This document shows positions 53,201-64,000 of a stretch of 64,000 nt of DNA, in pieces (position 1 is the stretch's first letter; each line of letters begins with the position of its first letter). Position numbers and translations under genes: made by a program. The stretch is taken from NCBI GenBank assembly GCA_964020975.1, contig OZ026622.1, positions 88,211,687-88,275,686 on the forward strand, read 5' to 3'. The notes below the pieces were generated by a model that worked only from the letters and a program-made list of their open reading frames with translations, was not told the DNA's origin and did not search any database. The stretch is from Hermodice carunculata. Its lineage: Eukaryota; Annelida; Polychaeta; Eunicida; Amphinomidae.

Positions 53201-53588
53201 TGTTTTGCGTGACAAAGTCAACATGGCTGCAGCAACTGAATTCAAAACACACTATTTGCAGGCGCCAAGTTCCAACAGCAGACTATAATTCACCACTTGA
53301 AGTTGACCTCTCTTGCACCGACACACTTAACCTTTCACACCGTGTATGTTCTTTTTGCCAATTTAACCTGATGTCGTCTGCCCTCTTAAACATAACTCAA
53401 AAGTGAAATAAATTGAAGAAAATTCAAACATATGGGGTGCAATAGCTTCGATTAACAAATTTTCTTCGGGGATATTTTAGTTAAAGCTCTCAGGAGCTCT
53501 CAAATGTTGAAGGAGCCAAGGTTACCATATGTAAATATGCATCACAAATGAAGTATTGTCCCCAATCAGCTGTATGGGTGTGGGTTTT
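50297..53588. other. No recognised gene
   Basis: C-rich imperfect repeats (ACCCCCACCCCCAT) lie at 50888-50910. TTCTAGGTTCA recurs near 50766 and 50868. No coding feature is supported over these 3.3 kb. Confidence 0.45.
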
Positions 53589-53631
53589 TGGGGGTGGGGG
53601 TGGGGGTGGGGGCGGGAATGGGGGTGGGAGG
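53589..53631 (+). repeat. G-tract cluster (quadruplex-prone)
   Basis: Six runs of four or more G separated by single T or C or short spacers in 43 bp, then TGGGAGGG. This meets the usual sequence rule for an intramolecular G-quadruplex on the plus strand. Confidence 0.8.
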
Positions 53632-54596
53632 GTTGTCTATTTTTGTTGAGACTCTCATATTTAGAGGCAGATAGTTGTGTGCACTCACTATCGCCAAACT
53701 AACACATCAGGACAGTTTCTCATTGTTGCAAGGAGTCTGAAAAAACTGACTTCCCCTACACATCATTATTTGCCTATTTTCTACTCCGTTACATTATTAA
53801 TGGTAACCATAACATTGTCAGCCGTATTTTATCGAAATGTGTTACTCTCATAAAAGCTTCCTTGTGCACAGTTTCTGTCACGCAATAATCAGCCCTCCAG
53901 ACGTTCAGACTAACTACATTACTTCGTGCATCACGGGAATTTTGTATTGATTAATTGTGCGCTGGCTAATTAGCGATGAATAACACATCATTTATTCCTG
54001 TCAAATGATGCCAAAGCCCAAGACCGAATGATTTTTTTACATTCTTGGGTTAGGTACTCCAAATTGAATCAGATCTAAAGCTTTCATTTCACAAAAAATT
54101 GCCACTATCTTTGCACCCATCCTTCTTAAACAAAAATAATGATTGGCTGGAACAATACAATGACGTCAACAACGGATTTCATAATACCAAAAATTGCATG
54201 GAGCAACGTTACCCTAAGATCTTAACCAGCTCAGTCTGAGTTTATTCTTTTCTAAGATGTTATGACCTCACACAAAATTTTGTTCATGTGTATATTTGTT
54301 TGTTTTTAACATAAATCTGTGGTTCTCTTTATTGTGTTTCAGTTTATAAGATGGTGTTTGTTGTTAAAATGGCATATCTTTGGGCGTAAAATGTCTATTT
54401 GTTCCTTTCATTTTATGCGATTATTCATGTTCTAGTTTGATGTATTTATATGTAAGTCTCTCTCTTACGGGTCGATAGCTGTTCTTCTTTTCGTCATTAT
54501 TGTCACTATTATCATCATGATTCTCAATACATAGGCCAACTTTCTTCCGTCTGAACCCCTGAAGGTCACATGGTGATCCTTAAAAGGTCCCTTTTG
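53632..54596. other. No recognised feature
   Basis: AT-rich flank of the Tc1-like element. Confidence 0.45.
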
Positions 54597-54621
54597 GTTG
54601 TTGTTGTTGTTGTTGTTGTTG
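54597..54621. repeat. (TTG)n microsatellite
   Basis: Eight TTG triplets just downstream of the Tc1-like transposase stop. Confidence 0.9.
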
Positions 54622-54674
54622 GGAGGCTGCATACATCAATAGAGGGAGTGACCATCATGATGCTGTAATTAAGC

Positions 54675-54885
54675 TTAGATCCACGTTGGCATGCTGCTTG
54701 TCAGCTTGGTGATCTCAGCCTGGGGAGTTTGATTCCATTGGTCTGTGAGCTTCTGTGCCAGTTGGTCCAGGGTGGCCGCAGGTTCCTCATACTCATACCT
54801 CATTCGAAGGCCAAGCACATCCCACAAATGCTCGCTGGGGACAGGTCAGCAGAAGGGGCTGGCCATGCCACCAACTGAGTATTGT
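54675..54885 (-). pseudogene. Tc1-like transposase, 3' part (separated by LINE)
   Basis: Minus strand from the LINE junction: TQLVAWPAPSADLSP, then after a one-base shift EHLWDVLGLRMRYEYEE, LDQLAQKLTDQWNQTPQ and ITKLTSSMPTWI with a stop at 54677-54675. WPA.S.DLSP.EHLWD is the Tc1 signature containing the third catalytic acid. Joined across the LINE target site to the piece at 58412 upward, 34 residues lie between the second Asp and this Glu, giving a DD34E triad typical of the Tc1 group. The one-base deletion lies just before the Glu codon. Confidence 0.9.
54879..54885. repeat. Target-site duplication, left
   Basis: GTATTGT (ACAATAC on the minus strand), repeated at 58412-58418. It sits at the edge of the LINE and within the Tc1 transposase codons for H-N-T. 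Confidence 0.9.
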
Positions 54886-57800
54886 TTAGTTTGAACATAT
54901 TTATTTCAACTGTAGTGCCCTATAGTACATCGGGATGTCACTATTCGAGGGGTTCTCCAGAACATGGTGAGACACACAAGATGTATATTACAAAACACAC
55001 AGGACAAAACAAGAACTAAGTTACCCAATTAACAGAGAAGCTGTACACATGCTTCAGATTTGTACCCTGCATACAAAAATCACAGTAGTAGTAGTCACCA
55101 AAATGCAAAACAAAGCAAAATAGTTCACTGCAGGTAGAATGTACACATATACGTCCCTGTTCACAATATTACGGACTAGCGGTAGGAAATTTCATAAAGG
55201 ACACTTAGGAAGTAAGAATTATGTAAATCAGCGACAATTGAAAATTACTGCTTATGCATAACAGAACTAAGATATGAAGCATCTTGTATCTATGATGTAT
55301 GTGTGGAAAGCATCACAAATTTGTATTTTGAAGGGAATGGACAATTCGTCGCTACCAAAGAGAAGAATATGATCTAGTCTGTCTCTCGCTGTGTATATAA
55401 TCAGATTTGGGTGGAGCAATAATAGGGATGATGGAGTTGAGCAGTTGAATTCTATAAGTTGAAAACTTTGCACAAAAGAACAGATAATGTTGCAGATCTT
55501 CAGTGGGGTAGGAACAAGAACATGTAGGTTATGGGTTGATTTTGACTTTAAAGGGATTAAAGTGCAGTCTCGAGAATCCAAGACGAAGCTGGGTATGACA
55601 AATGTTGGCAAATCTGTGTCCTTGGGCATAGTAAACAGGAGCATGATTCACTGCTAGTAGCGTTGCTTTCAGTTTTTATTTGAATATTTGGAGGGAAATT
55701 GAGTCTCTTATATCGGAGGGAAGATTGTTCCACAGTTTGATAGCATCAGGTAGGAAGGATTTGTCTAAGCGGTTAGTTTTGCAATTGATGGGATGTTTGG
55801 AGCTAGTGTGGCAGAGGTTCCGAGCGTTAAAAGTTGGAGGAATTAGTTGAGAGAGAAAGAAGGGGTTAAGTTGTGATACATTTTGTAAAGAAGAAGTAAC
55901 TTAAAATACTTCCTCCAGCTGGCGAGTGTTGTCCAACCAAGTTCACGTAAGAGATTGGCACATGATGTGTGTCTTAATGCACCTATGCATATTTTGGCAG
56001 CTTCAAACTGTATGGATTCAATAAGATCAGAAAGTCCCTGACCACAGTTGTCAAAGAGCACACAACAATATTCGAGAATTGGTTGAACCATAGTTCAATA
56101 AAGTTTAATCAGAGTTTTGCGGGAAAGTTTATATTTGAATCGATGCAGAAGGGCAATTTGCTGGCTTGCTTTGGTGGTAATACGAGTAATGTGAGCATGC
56201 CAGGATAAATTGCTACTGAGAGTAATACCAAGATGAGTGTGTGAGTCTGCCGCAGGTATTTCAGAGTCTTCAAGACGAACCGGTGGATGGTATGGTTTAA
56301 CAAGTTTGGTTGAAAATATGACAGAAAGATACTTTAAAGCGTTAAAGATAACAAGCCACAACTTTCCCCAGTTTTGTATAATGGAGGGATTAATGTTCAA
56401 GTGATTAGAAGTTTCGATGGGGTTATTAACAACTTCAAGTAGACTGGTGTCGTCAGCAAAAAGTCTGACATCATATGTAGGTCATTAACATAGACCAGAA
56501 AGAGAAGTGGGCCCAAAATGGAACCCCAAGGCACACCAGCTTCAATAGGTGGCCATGATGAAGATTGGCCATGAATAATCACTCATTGGAATTGGTTTGA
56601 GAGATAATTATCAATCCACGCTACAAGATTATCAGAGATGCCGAGTTGTCGAGGTTTAAAAAGGAGACCCGGAAGCCAAACCTTATCAAACACCTTGGAC
56701 ACATCGAGAAACACCATTCTGGCTTCTTTGGCCTGCTCTAGGCCATTGTAGATTTTGTGAAAGATGTACACAAGCTGATTGATAGTCGAGTCATTGGCTT
56801 TAAAGCCAGAATTTTTGGAAGTGAGTAGGTTATTTGGTGCCAAGTACTCATAGAGTGCATTAAAGACCAGTCGTTCAAACACCCTTGAAACATTACAGGG
56901 CACAGAAATAGGACGATAATTATTTTAAATCTGTCTGTTGGTCTTTTTGAAGACAGGACATATGTTGGATCTCTTCTAATCATTGGGAAAGATAGAAAGA
57001 CTAAGAGAAAGTTGGAAGATTTTTGTAGGTGGTTTACAGATTGAATCTGCTGTGTTCTTATGTAGGATGTTCCCTATATTATCTGGGCCCGATGCAGAGG
57101 ATAGTCTTAGGGAAGATAGAACTTTCTTGACACTGTCTTCATGAATGGTAATATTGCATAAACATGCCTCATTTCGGAACGTGAAATCAGGCCGGGTTGG
57201 GGCATCAGCATCAGGGTGTGTTTTGCACTGGCTGGCAAAGTATGAGTTAGAAATTTCACATTTTTCCGTGATGCATGATACGATCTTGTTATCCTGAATT
57301 ATTGGGGGTATATCTTTGTGAATTTTGCATCCCAGAACTGACTTGGACAAGCTCCACCATTGTTTAGGATTAATGTCTTTCTCATCGAGTCAAAGCTGAA
57401 GATTAGAAAAGTAAGAAGAGACAGATTTCCTTATTATGGTTACAAGCTTGTTGCGATATTTTTTGTAAAATTGGTATAACCTGTCAATCTTGAGGTGAAG
57501 GTCGTAATTATGGGGGCGGATGCCCTCTTGAAGCGTTTCCATGCACGATTTTGACGTCTAACATTTTTTTTTAATGTCTGCAGTTATCCCAAGGTTTGTC
57601 CTTAGGGTGGATGGTAACTTCCTCAAAGGGAATAAAGTCCTTTGCAGTAGATAGAAAGAGATTAGACCAGTAGGATACGGCATCATCAATAGAATCAAAG
57701 ACATCATGAGCAACGTTCCAAGGGGCTGTGGAAAGCGCAGTATTGAGGTCACAAAAATTGGCTTTATTGAAGTCCCATACTGATCTTTTCAAGGGCTTGT

Positions 57801-58411
57801 CCTAATGAAGGGAAAGGGAGAAAGACAAAAGATTACACAGTGGTCAGAATTTGAGATTGAAGCAAGGGTTCCAGAGTCCAGAACAAGATCTGAAGAATCA
57901 GTAATGATAAGATCTAATAAATTATTCGAGTATTTATTTATCATAGTGGGTTCATCTATAAGTTGAAAGAGATTCACATGGTTGACCAGAGATAAACCTA
58001 AATAGCTGTCCTCATGTTGGGAGTTCCAATCGGCGCACTTGTCGTTGAAATCACCAGTTACTATTAAAAGGTGAGGGTTGTATTCAATGGCATAGGAAAT
58101 AGAAGATGCCAAAGACCTGAGAAATGCATCACAGATTTCTGCAGACTGGACAGGTGGGGGATAGTAGCTACCAAATAATAGTTTCCTGCGCTGAGTCTAA
58201 TGTCAACCCAGACGCATTCGCAATCTATGCTTTCAAGATCTGAGCATCTTATGCATGGTAGAGAAGAGCGAATAAATGTCAGAACCCCACCGCCTCTTCC
58301 CGTTGTGTGGTCGGAACGATATGGAGGTTGGAAATCCTTGAGGAGGAGGAACTGATCGGGGTAATGTTCTTCCAGCCAGGTTTCAGATAAAGCAAGAATG
58401 TTAAAGTTACC
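54886..58411 (-). mobile_element. CR1-like LINE, 3.53 kb, inserted in Tc1 transposase gene
   Basis: Minus strand 5' to 3'. Endonuclease: NILALSETWLEEHYPDQF, GRGGGVLTFI near 58390-58270; GDFNDKCADWNS near 58050; SNSDHCVIF near 57850. Linker: YWSNLFLSTAKDFIPFEEV and ASGPDNIGN near 57070. [68 protein letters not shown]. The expected FADD is lost. HLGITLSSNLSWHAH follows. The C-terminal region has MVQPILEYCCVLFD, LRELGWTTL and, to 55267, RLDHILLFG. The 3' UTR ends at 54886 with AAATAAATATG. ORF1 and the first 30 or so endonuclease residues are missing. Several frame changes make it inactive. It is bounded by a 7-bp duplication. Confidence 0.95.
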
Positions 58412-58418
58412 GTATTGT
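58412..58418. repeat. Target-site duplication, right
   Basis: GTATTGT, identical to 54879-54885. Confidence 0.9.
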
Positions 58419-58599
58419 GTTGCTGTAGATACCGCATGATGACTCAAGCAGTGTGTGGTCATGCATTATCCTATTGAAAGAGTAGCCCTGGATATTGCTG
58501 GATCCATTTGTCAACTGTGGGCAGGGTCGCATCCACGCAGCTGGCCTGTTAGTGTCCTGTTCACCCTGATGAGAGCTGTTCTCACTGTTGCTGTAATTG

Positions 58600-58618
58600 C
58601 CCCCCCCCCCCCCCCCCC
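58600..58618 (+). repeat. Poly-C tract of 19 within the transposase gene
   Basis: On the coding (minus) strand this is poly-G, replacing the WGG codons of the conserved SVM.WGG motif. Slippage has expanded the Gly codons and shifted the frame. Confidence 0.85.
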
Positions 58619-59144
58619 ATCATGACACTGCCTTCTTCATAGCAGTCATGTTCAACCATATATCCTTCTGCGAATCTCTCGGAAGGCATTCGTCAAACCC
58701 TTATTCTTCCACCATGGAAATCCAAGCAGAGTCGGGACACATCTGACCACATCATGCTGTACCATTGATTTCTGTATCCATCGTGTCTTGTGTGCAGGAC
58801 TGAGAGGGATGCAAATGGCATGGCGGTATGGCCTCAGTTTGGCCGCACTAGTCTCTTGTTAATGGTAGACTGTGATGCTCTGATGTTGCAGGCCTGGCAC
58901 CACTGCTGACATATCTTTCAGTGGAAAGAGACCTGTGCCTCTTCACATACTGGATCAAGTAACGGCCTTTCTCTTGCATCCTCTGGTTTCCTGGAAATAG
59001 TCCCAGCACCTTTTTACTGATGCATGGCCTGGAGCACCCCATTATCTTGGTAAGCTTCCGCTGGGAAAGGCCAGCCTCCAACATTCCAATAATTATGCCC
59101 CTGTTAAATTCAGACAGTAGTGAGCGACCCGTGCGCCATGGCAA

Positions 59145-59734
59145 TGTGGATTCACATTGATCCTAGTAAACCCAAGGGCACCCCAATAGAAGACACACTT
59201 TTTTTACATCTCTGGCTGTTGTCTTGTTTTCAGGACATTGGGTGTGTGTGTGTGTGTGTGTCTGTGTGTGTGTCTGACTGCTCAAGCATACCCCAAGCTA
59301 TCCAGTTGATGTTACATAATATTCCATGCGACATCCATATTTTCCATATGAAGGCATATTCAGAGCGGCCCATGTTAAAGCAATGGGGGGCGGAGGGAGG
59401 GGGGTTCCCAGCAGTATATTATTTTTCATCCTGAAGATCACATTTACAACGGCCGAGCCCTTAACCGGGATAGGGTAGACGTTTGAAAAAAAAATGGACG
59501 TTCAGTCAATCAATGTCAATAAGATAATTAATGTTTTTCCCAAAAATACCATCTCTTTATTACGGTCTACAACAAACTTGTGCAATGGAAAAGCCAGGTA
59601 AACAGAACAGTGCTTAGCGAGTCGAGATCGTCATTGGTACTTTCACAGTCACACAACACGCATCTCCCACGTATCCACTTCAATTCATATCTACTGACTG
59701 CTGTAAATCCACCAATTTATGCCATATAATTATT
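59145..59734. other. No recognised gene; (TG)n at 59241-59274
   Basis: The outer end of the Tc1-like element should lie here, but I could not match a terminal inverted repeat with the 54.5-54.6 kb side. Confidence 0.45.
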
Positions 59735-60005
59735 TTTAAAAAAACCCAAAAACTAAACAAAAAAAAAACACCCAAAAAACCAACAAAAAAACAACAAAAA
59801 CACCAAACACCCCCCATAAGCAAAAAACAAAAACAAAAACACAAAAACAAACAAACAAAAAAAAAACAAAACAAAAAACAAAAAAAAAAAACCAAACAAA
59901 AAAACAAAAAACAAAAAAACAAAAACAAAACAAAAAACAAAAAAACAAAAAACAACCCCAAAAAAAAAAACCAAACAAACAAACAAAAAAAAAAAAAAAA
60001 AAACA
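59735..60005 (+). repeat. A-rich (C/A) tract, about 270 bp
   Basis: Almost only A and C on the plus strand (CAAAAA, CAAACAAA units). Phe/Cys/Val-rich frames on the minus strand are artefacts. Confidence 0.95.
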
Positions 60006-60699
60006 ATCAAAGTGTTAACCGGGCCAAAGAGAAAGTTTACGCAAATTTCTTGTAGGTTTCGATGTGTCGGTAATACCGTATACGGTATCGTCATCTGGTG
60101 TGCAAAAATGGCGGCTCAGTCACTTGTACGTTGCAGACAACCGACTTTGAAGTTTAAACACAAAGAAAAGATCATAGTAAAGTTGTTTATAAGCTATGGT
60201 TTGTTCAAAAAGAGTATGAGGAAAGTATATATTTATATGCATTTTGTGAAGAAATACGGTACTCTTCAGTGTTCTGGGGACTGTTTCGATGAACGCATCA
60301 TTATCGCCCAACTGCCCATTCACCGCAAACTATGATGATTCGAAACCGACAAATATGAGGCAGAAAAAATGCTCTAGACCTCTGTGCCTGTAAATAACGC
60401 GCACCATAACATATTGAAAATAAATTTGGCGCTAAATGTGTGCGTAAACTACGGGAATTACGGTAGATCAATGCGGAAGGTCGCAGAAAGTAAACCACTG
60501 TAAATGCCGACTTCGTGGGGCGGGGCTTAGTGGCATGACACGTCAAACTGCGAAGCCTGACCATAATACTCAGACATGGGTGGAAAAAGTCGTGCAAAAT
60601 TCACCTTTTGTAATGAAGACTGATGAATTAGGATGGCTAAAACGAAGCATTATTACAAATTGCAGCTGATATATGAATATGTCGAAATTTATTTTTTTT
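60006..60699. other. No recognised feature
   Basis: Includes a small palindrome near 60076-60087 (ACCGTATACGGT). No gene is supported. Confidence 0.45.
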
Positions 60700-62300
60700 C
60701 CCAAATTACCTAGAGTTTATCCTTAATTTGTACAGAAGTCCAGAATGCCAAACCTTGAAGAATGCTTTACTAATACCAAGAGAAAGACTCGTACTTTCTT
60801 TTGTTGGTCCACAGCCAAACATGGTTCATGGTACAGAAGAAGTAACTGATTAATAGTCGAATCCCTGAGTATAAACCCTGACTGATAAGCAGAGATAACA
60901 ATGTGGTCGGGGAAAAAAATACATGCTTGAAAACTGTCACAGTTAGCGAGTCGAGAGTAGAGGCAGGAGGGGTTTCAAAATATTCAGGCAATGTTACGGA
61001 TGCACAGTCGATATTACACTGTTGTAGTTGGTTTAAACATAATTTATTGACGGAATTAGGAAACAGGGTGGTACCCAATATTAATCATTCTTGCACACAG
61101 AAGAGAGAAATTAAAGACGATTGACAACACTTAGGACTGATGCATAGAAAAACGCTACAATAACAATGACAGATAGAGCGGCAAGCCACACGACTGGAAG
61201 AATAACAGCACGGTATGTGTTCACAGATACTGAGAGGGTGGCTGGAGTCGGCCCTCTAATTATGTACCCATGTACTTGCATACAACATTAAATATCGTAT
61301 ATAATCACATGTCAAATCTAGCTGTCTCAATAATATATCTATGAACAGCTTTAAAAATACCTTCTTTTTCCTTGAAAGTACAGTTTTAAGACCCAAATAA
61401 AAGTGTTTCGACTATAAAAGATGAGACAGGTAGGACAGAATTTTGAAGTTTGTCACGTTGAATTTAATATTTCATGCATTCACAAAAATAATGAAACGCA
61501 TCTTCGTTCGCCGTACCACAGGCACACCCCGGAGAGTTCACAACACCGCTATTGAACAAATCTGACCGCAGTATACTACATTTCAGTCTCAAGCATGCGT
61601 GAAGGACTGTCACTCTTCTGTCTACCAGATAATATAATTTATAACATTTCCTTATCTTCTTACTGAGCCTGGATTTGAACTGGTCAACATTTCCAGAATT
61701 TCATACATGAACAGGTAGGCTCTTCCAAAGTTTGAGTGTGAACGGGAAGAAGGATACATCACATTATTGTAGTTGCTATGAGTTAAAAAATTCAGGTTTG
61801 GATATGCTATCGGAAATATGTTTGCCGTCATGTATGAGAGAAGGAACAGTCGAACATTGATTGCGATAAAACATGTATACTGTGCGCCAGCTGGATTTAC
61901 TCTTCCTCGCAGAGTTTTTTACTCTTCCTCAGCGAGTTTGAGTTGTTGCTGATAATGATTTCGGGATCAACAAAATGAGTTCCATGCACGGGTATTAAAA
62001 TTGAAGCTTTTTGCATTTCCATATTTCCTTTAACGTTGCGTTTCAGTGACCGAAGGTGGGAGTTGTACCAAAGTAAGTCATGCAGTCTAACTTCAATGTT
62101 TCTATTTGGAATTGAACGTGCAGCGATATCCCTGAATAGTGTGGACCAAGAATCGCAACACAAATCGACTTCCCTGGACACAAAACACAAATTCCAGACC
62201 ATACTTCGAAGGGTGGTTCTGAACACATTGAAGTCTACTTCACCATAATCCCAAATACGACGTTTAAATGTATGATAATTGTATTTCCGAAAAAGTAGAT
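60700..62300 (-). mobile_element. Degraded CR1-like LINE, invaded by a truncated sister copy
   Basis: Minus strand. From 62260: FKRRIWDYGEVDFNVFRTTL, WSTLFRDIAARSIPNRN, VRLHDLLWYNSHLRSLKR, the linker between endonuclease and RT. Near 61840 come HDGKHISDSISKPEFFNS. The sequence is then interrupted by 61065-61768. It resumes at about 61060 with NSVNKLCLNQLQQCN, LPEYF and TLDSLTVT, a linker continuation. RT finger follows near 60900: HIVISAYQSGF, DSTINQLLLLYHEPCLAVDQQKKVRVF, then GISKAFFKVWHSGLL after a frameshift. Similarity ends near 60700. Neither endonuclease nor RT catalytic core is present. Confidence 0.75.
61065..61768 (-). mobile_element. 5'-truncated CR1-like LINE tail (sister of 7.06-8.45 kb)
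   Basis: Closely similar to 7058-7416 plus 8161-8450, without the 744-bp insertion found there. Minus strand: SFFPFTLKLWKSLPV, NVDQFKSRLSKKIRKCYKLYYL, then LRLKCSILRSDLFN and the zinc-like ACGTANEDAFHYFCEC, then GIFKAVHRYIIETARF. The 3' end near 61065 is TCGTCTTTAATTTC. Flanking sequence on both sides belongs to one collinear LINE, so this is a later insertion. No clear target duplication was seen. Confidence 0.8.
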
Positions 62301-64000
62301 TAGCACCTATTACAGTTGTAGAGTGGAGTAAGCACGAAGATTGGACTTTTTAGCAGGCAACGTTGTTGTTGAAACCTCAGCTGCTCACAATTCGAGATTT
62401 GCCGGTGAGGTCCATGGACGCCCAAGTAAATCATGTTGCTGGCCCGTCGACCCCTCTGCCAACTGTTCCTGCGTACACTTGTTTATATAAAGGGTTTCCT
62501 GGATCACTCTTCGCGCAAAAAGAGACGATTAAATACCTACACTTCCCAAGAAATGACCTAAGGACGTCATGTGTTTTTGACGAGCAAGGGCAAATGTCAC
62601 TTGCTGTGTCCGAGGCACTTACGAGAGAGATTCCATTACCCTAACTATCGACAGTGCAAAACAAGTGGTTACTTCTTGGATTTCTTAACCTTTCCCCGTC
62701 ATGTTGGAGGTACCTATTTACACGATTGAAACCGTACGTGAGCATGCCCTGGGCGCAGAGTGGCAAAATGCGTACTTAGAAGTAACCGGCAGCTTGTGAC
62801 AACAAAAAAAATATCAACTGGAAAATTTGAACACAAGCAAGACGGTTGGTGTTTGACTTGTCGGTGTTAAGGCTACCTTCTTCGCCAAAACACTGATGAA
62901 AGTTAAAAGTCTTATTTTTTTTGCGTTCATTTGAATGATAGAGCTGCAGACTATTAAATTTGGGTCTGAATCGTCAACATCGATGAGTGGCAGATAAGAG
63001 TATCTTTATGGCAATTTATGGGCCCGCCCAGCAATAGGCAACCATTTCTGCTTTGCCCAGTAAACCTGGCCACAAGCGACAGGTTACACTTTAAGTGTCA
63101 TCTGAACCCTTTACTGAAGTAAATTATAGAAAATTGTGGGGTATATTCATAATTTGGCCACATTCCTCGTCTCTGGGCCTTTTGAATGCTCGTCTATATA
63201 TTCACAAAACTTAAGCCTCCTGTCTTATCTGATGACCCAGTCACACTCGTGGTTTACAGCTTGGGAGACTACCTCATGTAGTCCCAATTTTACTTCTCTT
63301 TGTACTTAATCAGTATCCCTTATGAGAGACTACTTACTACCACGCTTTAGTGCTTTTAGAGTATGATTTTTGAAGTCAAGGACTGTAATAATTTTATTGA
63401 CACCCGCAGCCTCACAAATAAATACATTGACACAATACACAGAAATAAAAAAATTCAGTATACGATATACATTTGCACTGAAATATGACTATGTACGTTT
63501 TTACGCATAAAACGCCATAGATACTGTGTACATCTCTCACGATGCTTTCATACAAAGATACCATGACCCCAATGATGATATACACAAGTATACAATATAA
63601 AGTTTATCCTGGGTGAAAAATACACCACAAAAAATAAAAAATTAGGGGTCCAGGTACTTTTGCCCAAGTGGGACGGGACAGAGATACCCGCAGTTTCAAC
63701 GGCAATCTGGCGCCTAATCACTTTTGAGCAAAGGAACCTGAACCACACGGTCAAAAATAAATAGAAATAGTAATTTGGTGTGTTTAGGTACGATATTTAA
63801 GTCAGGCACATCATTGTGTTGAGGGTATGATCTTTTTAAGTCAGGGACAAGAATGTGTTTGGGATACGCTCTTTTAAGTCTTGACTTCGAATTGTTTTAA
63901 ACAGTGCAAACGTAAAAAAAAGTTTGTAAGTCACAGTAAATAATCGCCACATATACAATGGCGAATGACACCTTCCAGGGCCAATAAGTTCTTTTTTCAG
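62301..64000. other. No recognised feature
   Basis: Final 1.7 kb. The frame at 62363-62644 (93 codons, plus) has no known domain. Near 63780-63890 GTGTTTAGGTACGAT/GTGTTGAGGGTATGAT/GTGTTTGGGATACG recur with TTTTTAAGTC about 50-60 bp apart, a weak three-copy repeat. Confidence 0.4.

Larger units (their letters stand above)
58412..59144 (-). pseudogene. Tc1-like transposase, 5' part (separated by LINE)
   Basis: Minus strand from Met at 59144: LLSEFNRGIIIGMLEAGLSQRKLTKIMGCSRPCISK is the N-terminal paired-like helix-turn-helix that binds the transposon ends. RLRPYRHAICIPLS comes after a frame change. WSDVSRLCLDFHGGRIRV is a decayed FSDESRF.L..DGR..V, with the first catalytic Asp kept. MVEHDCYEEGSVMM follows, then a run of 19 G where WGG is expected. 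ATVRTALIRVNRTLTGQL comes next, then FQ.DNA.PHTA with two stops around the second catalytic Asp. The sequence reads on to LQQHNT, where the LINE lies. At least three frameshifts plus stops: dead before or after the LINE arrived. Confidence 0.9.

Noticed and set aside
59680-60094. Phe/Cys/Val-rich, membrane-like frames
   Set aside because: They translate an A/C-only tract; hydrophobicity is a composition effect.
61897-62226. 109-codon minus-strand frame as a host gene
   Set aside because: It matches the linker between endonuclease and RT of CR1-like LINEs (IPNRN, WYNSHLR), so it is assigned to the LINE at 60.7-62.3 kb.
62363-62644. 93-codon plus-strand frame near the window end
   Set aside because: No recognisable domain; could be chance in a moderately GC-richer stretch.

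Overview
The window is repeat-dense, AT-rich eukaryotic nuclear DNA. Long di-, tri- and tetranucleotide arrays, several non-LTR retrotransposon (LINE) families, a Tc1-type DNA transposon, short palindromic MITE-like elements and tandem units built on AGGTCA motifs suggest a marine invertebrate such as a hemichordate, lancelet, echinoderm or mollusc. The sequence alone does not fix the phylum. I found no convincing host protein-coding exon, no rRNA gene, no functional tRNA gene and no CRISPR array. Every recognisable coding stretch belongs to a transposable element, or to an ORF lying between long terminal inverted repeats.

Layout. 1-6.5 kb: non-coding, with small tandem repeats and one palindrome. 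6.5-12 kb: a LINE cluster, in order a minus-strand reverse transcriptase (RT) fragment, a CR1-like LINE split by a plus-strand LINE tail, and a third LINE. 12-13.4 kb: a short minisatellite, then nothing recognised. 13.4-17.4 kb: a nested composite. A Helitron-like, AGGTCA-rich repeat element is interrupted by a 3.1-kb element with about 440-bp inverted repeats. Inside that element lie a 946-bp pogo/Tigger-like non-autonomous element and a 5' part of a multicopy invertebrate protein gene. 17.4-26.9 kb: microsatellites, a cryptic LINE RT relic and a tRNA-like SINE. 26.9-30.5 kb: a 3.5-kb L1/Tx1-like LINE with a target-site duplication of about 22 bp. 32-38 kb: microsatellites, a CR1-like LINE inside a (TTC)n array, and a tandem satellite of about 440 bp. 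39-54.6 kb: a tandem duplication, a second small copy of the Helitron-like element, a 36-bp satellite, a palindrome and microsatellites. 54.6-59.2 kb: a Tc1 (DD34E) transposase gene split by a 3.53-kb CR1-like LINE with a 7-bp target duplication. 59.7-62.3 kb: an A-rich tract and a degraded CR1-like LINE, itself invaded by a truncated sister copy. 62.3-64 kb: nothing recognised.

The window preserves insertion history. Two insertions can be dated relative to their hosts because the uninterrupted sequence can be read: the LINE in the Tc1 gene, and the LINE tail at 7.4-8.2 kb, whose empty site survives in the sister copy near 61.5 kb. I saw no intact autonomous element and no clear new biological system. 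The least ordinary object is the inverted-repeat composite at 14.2-17.3 kb.
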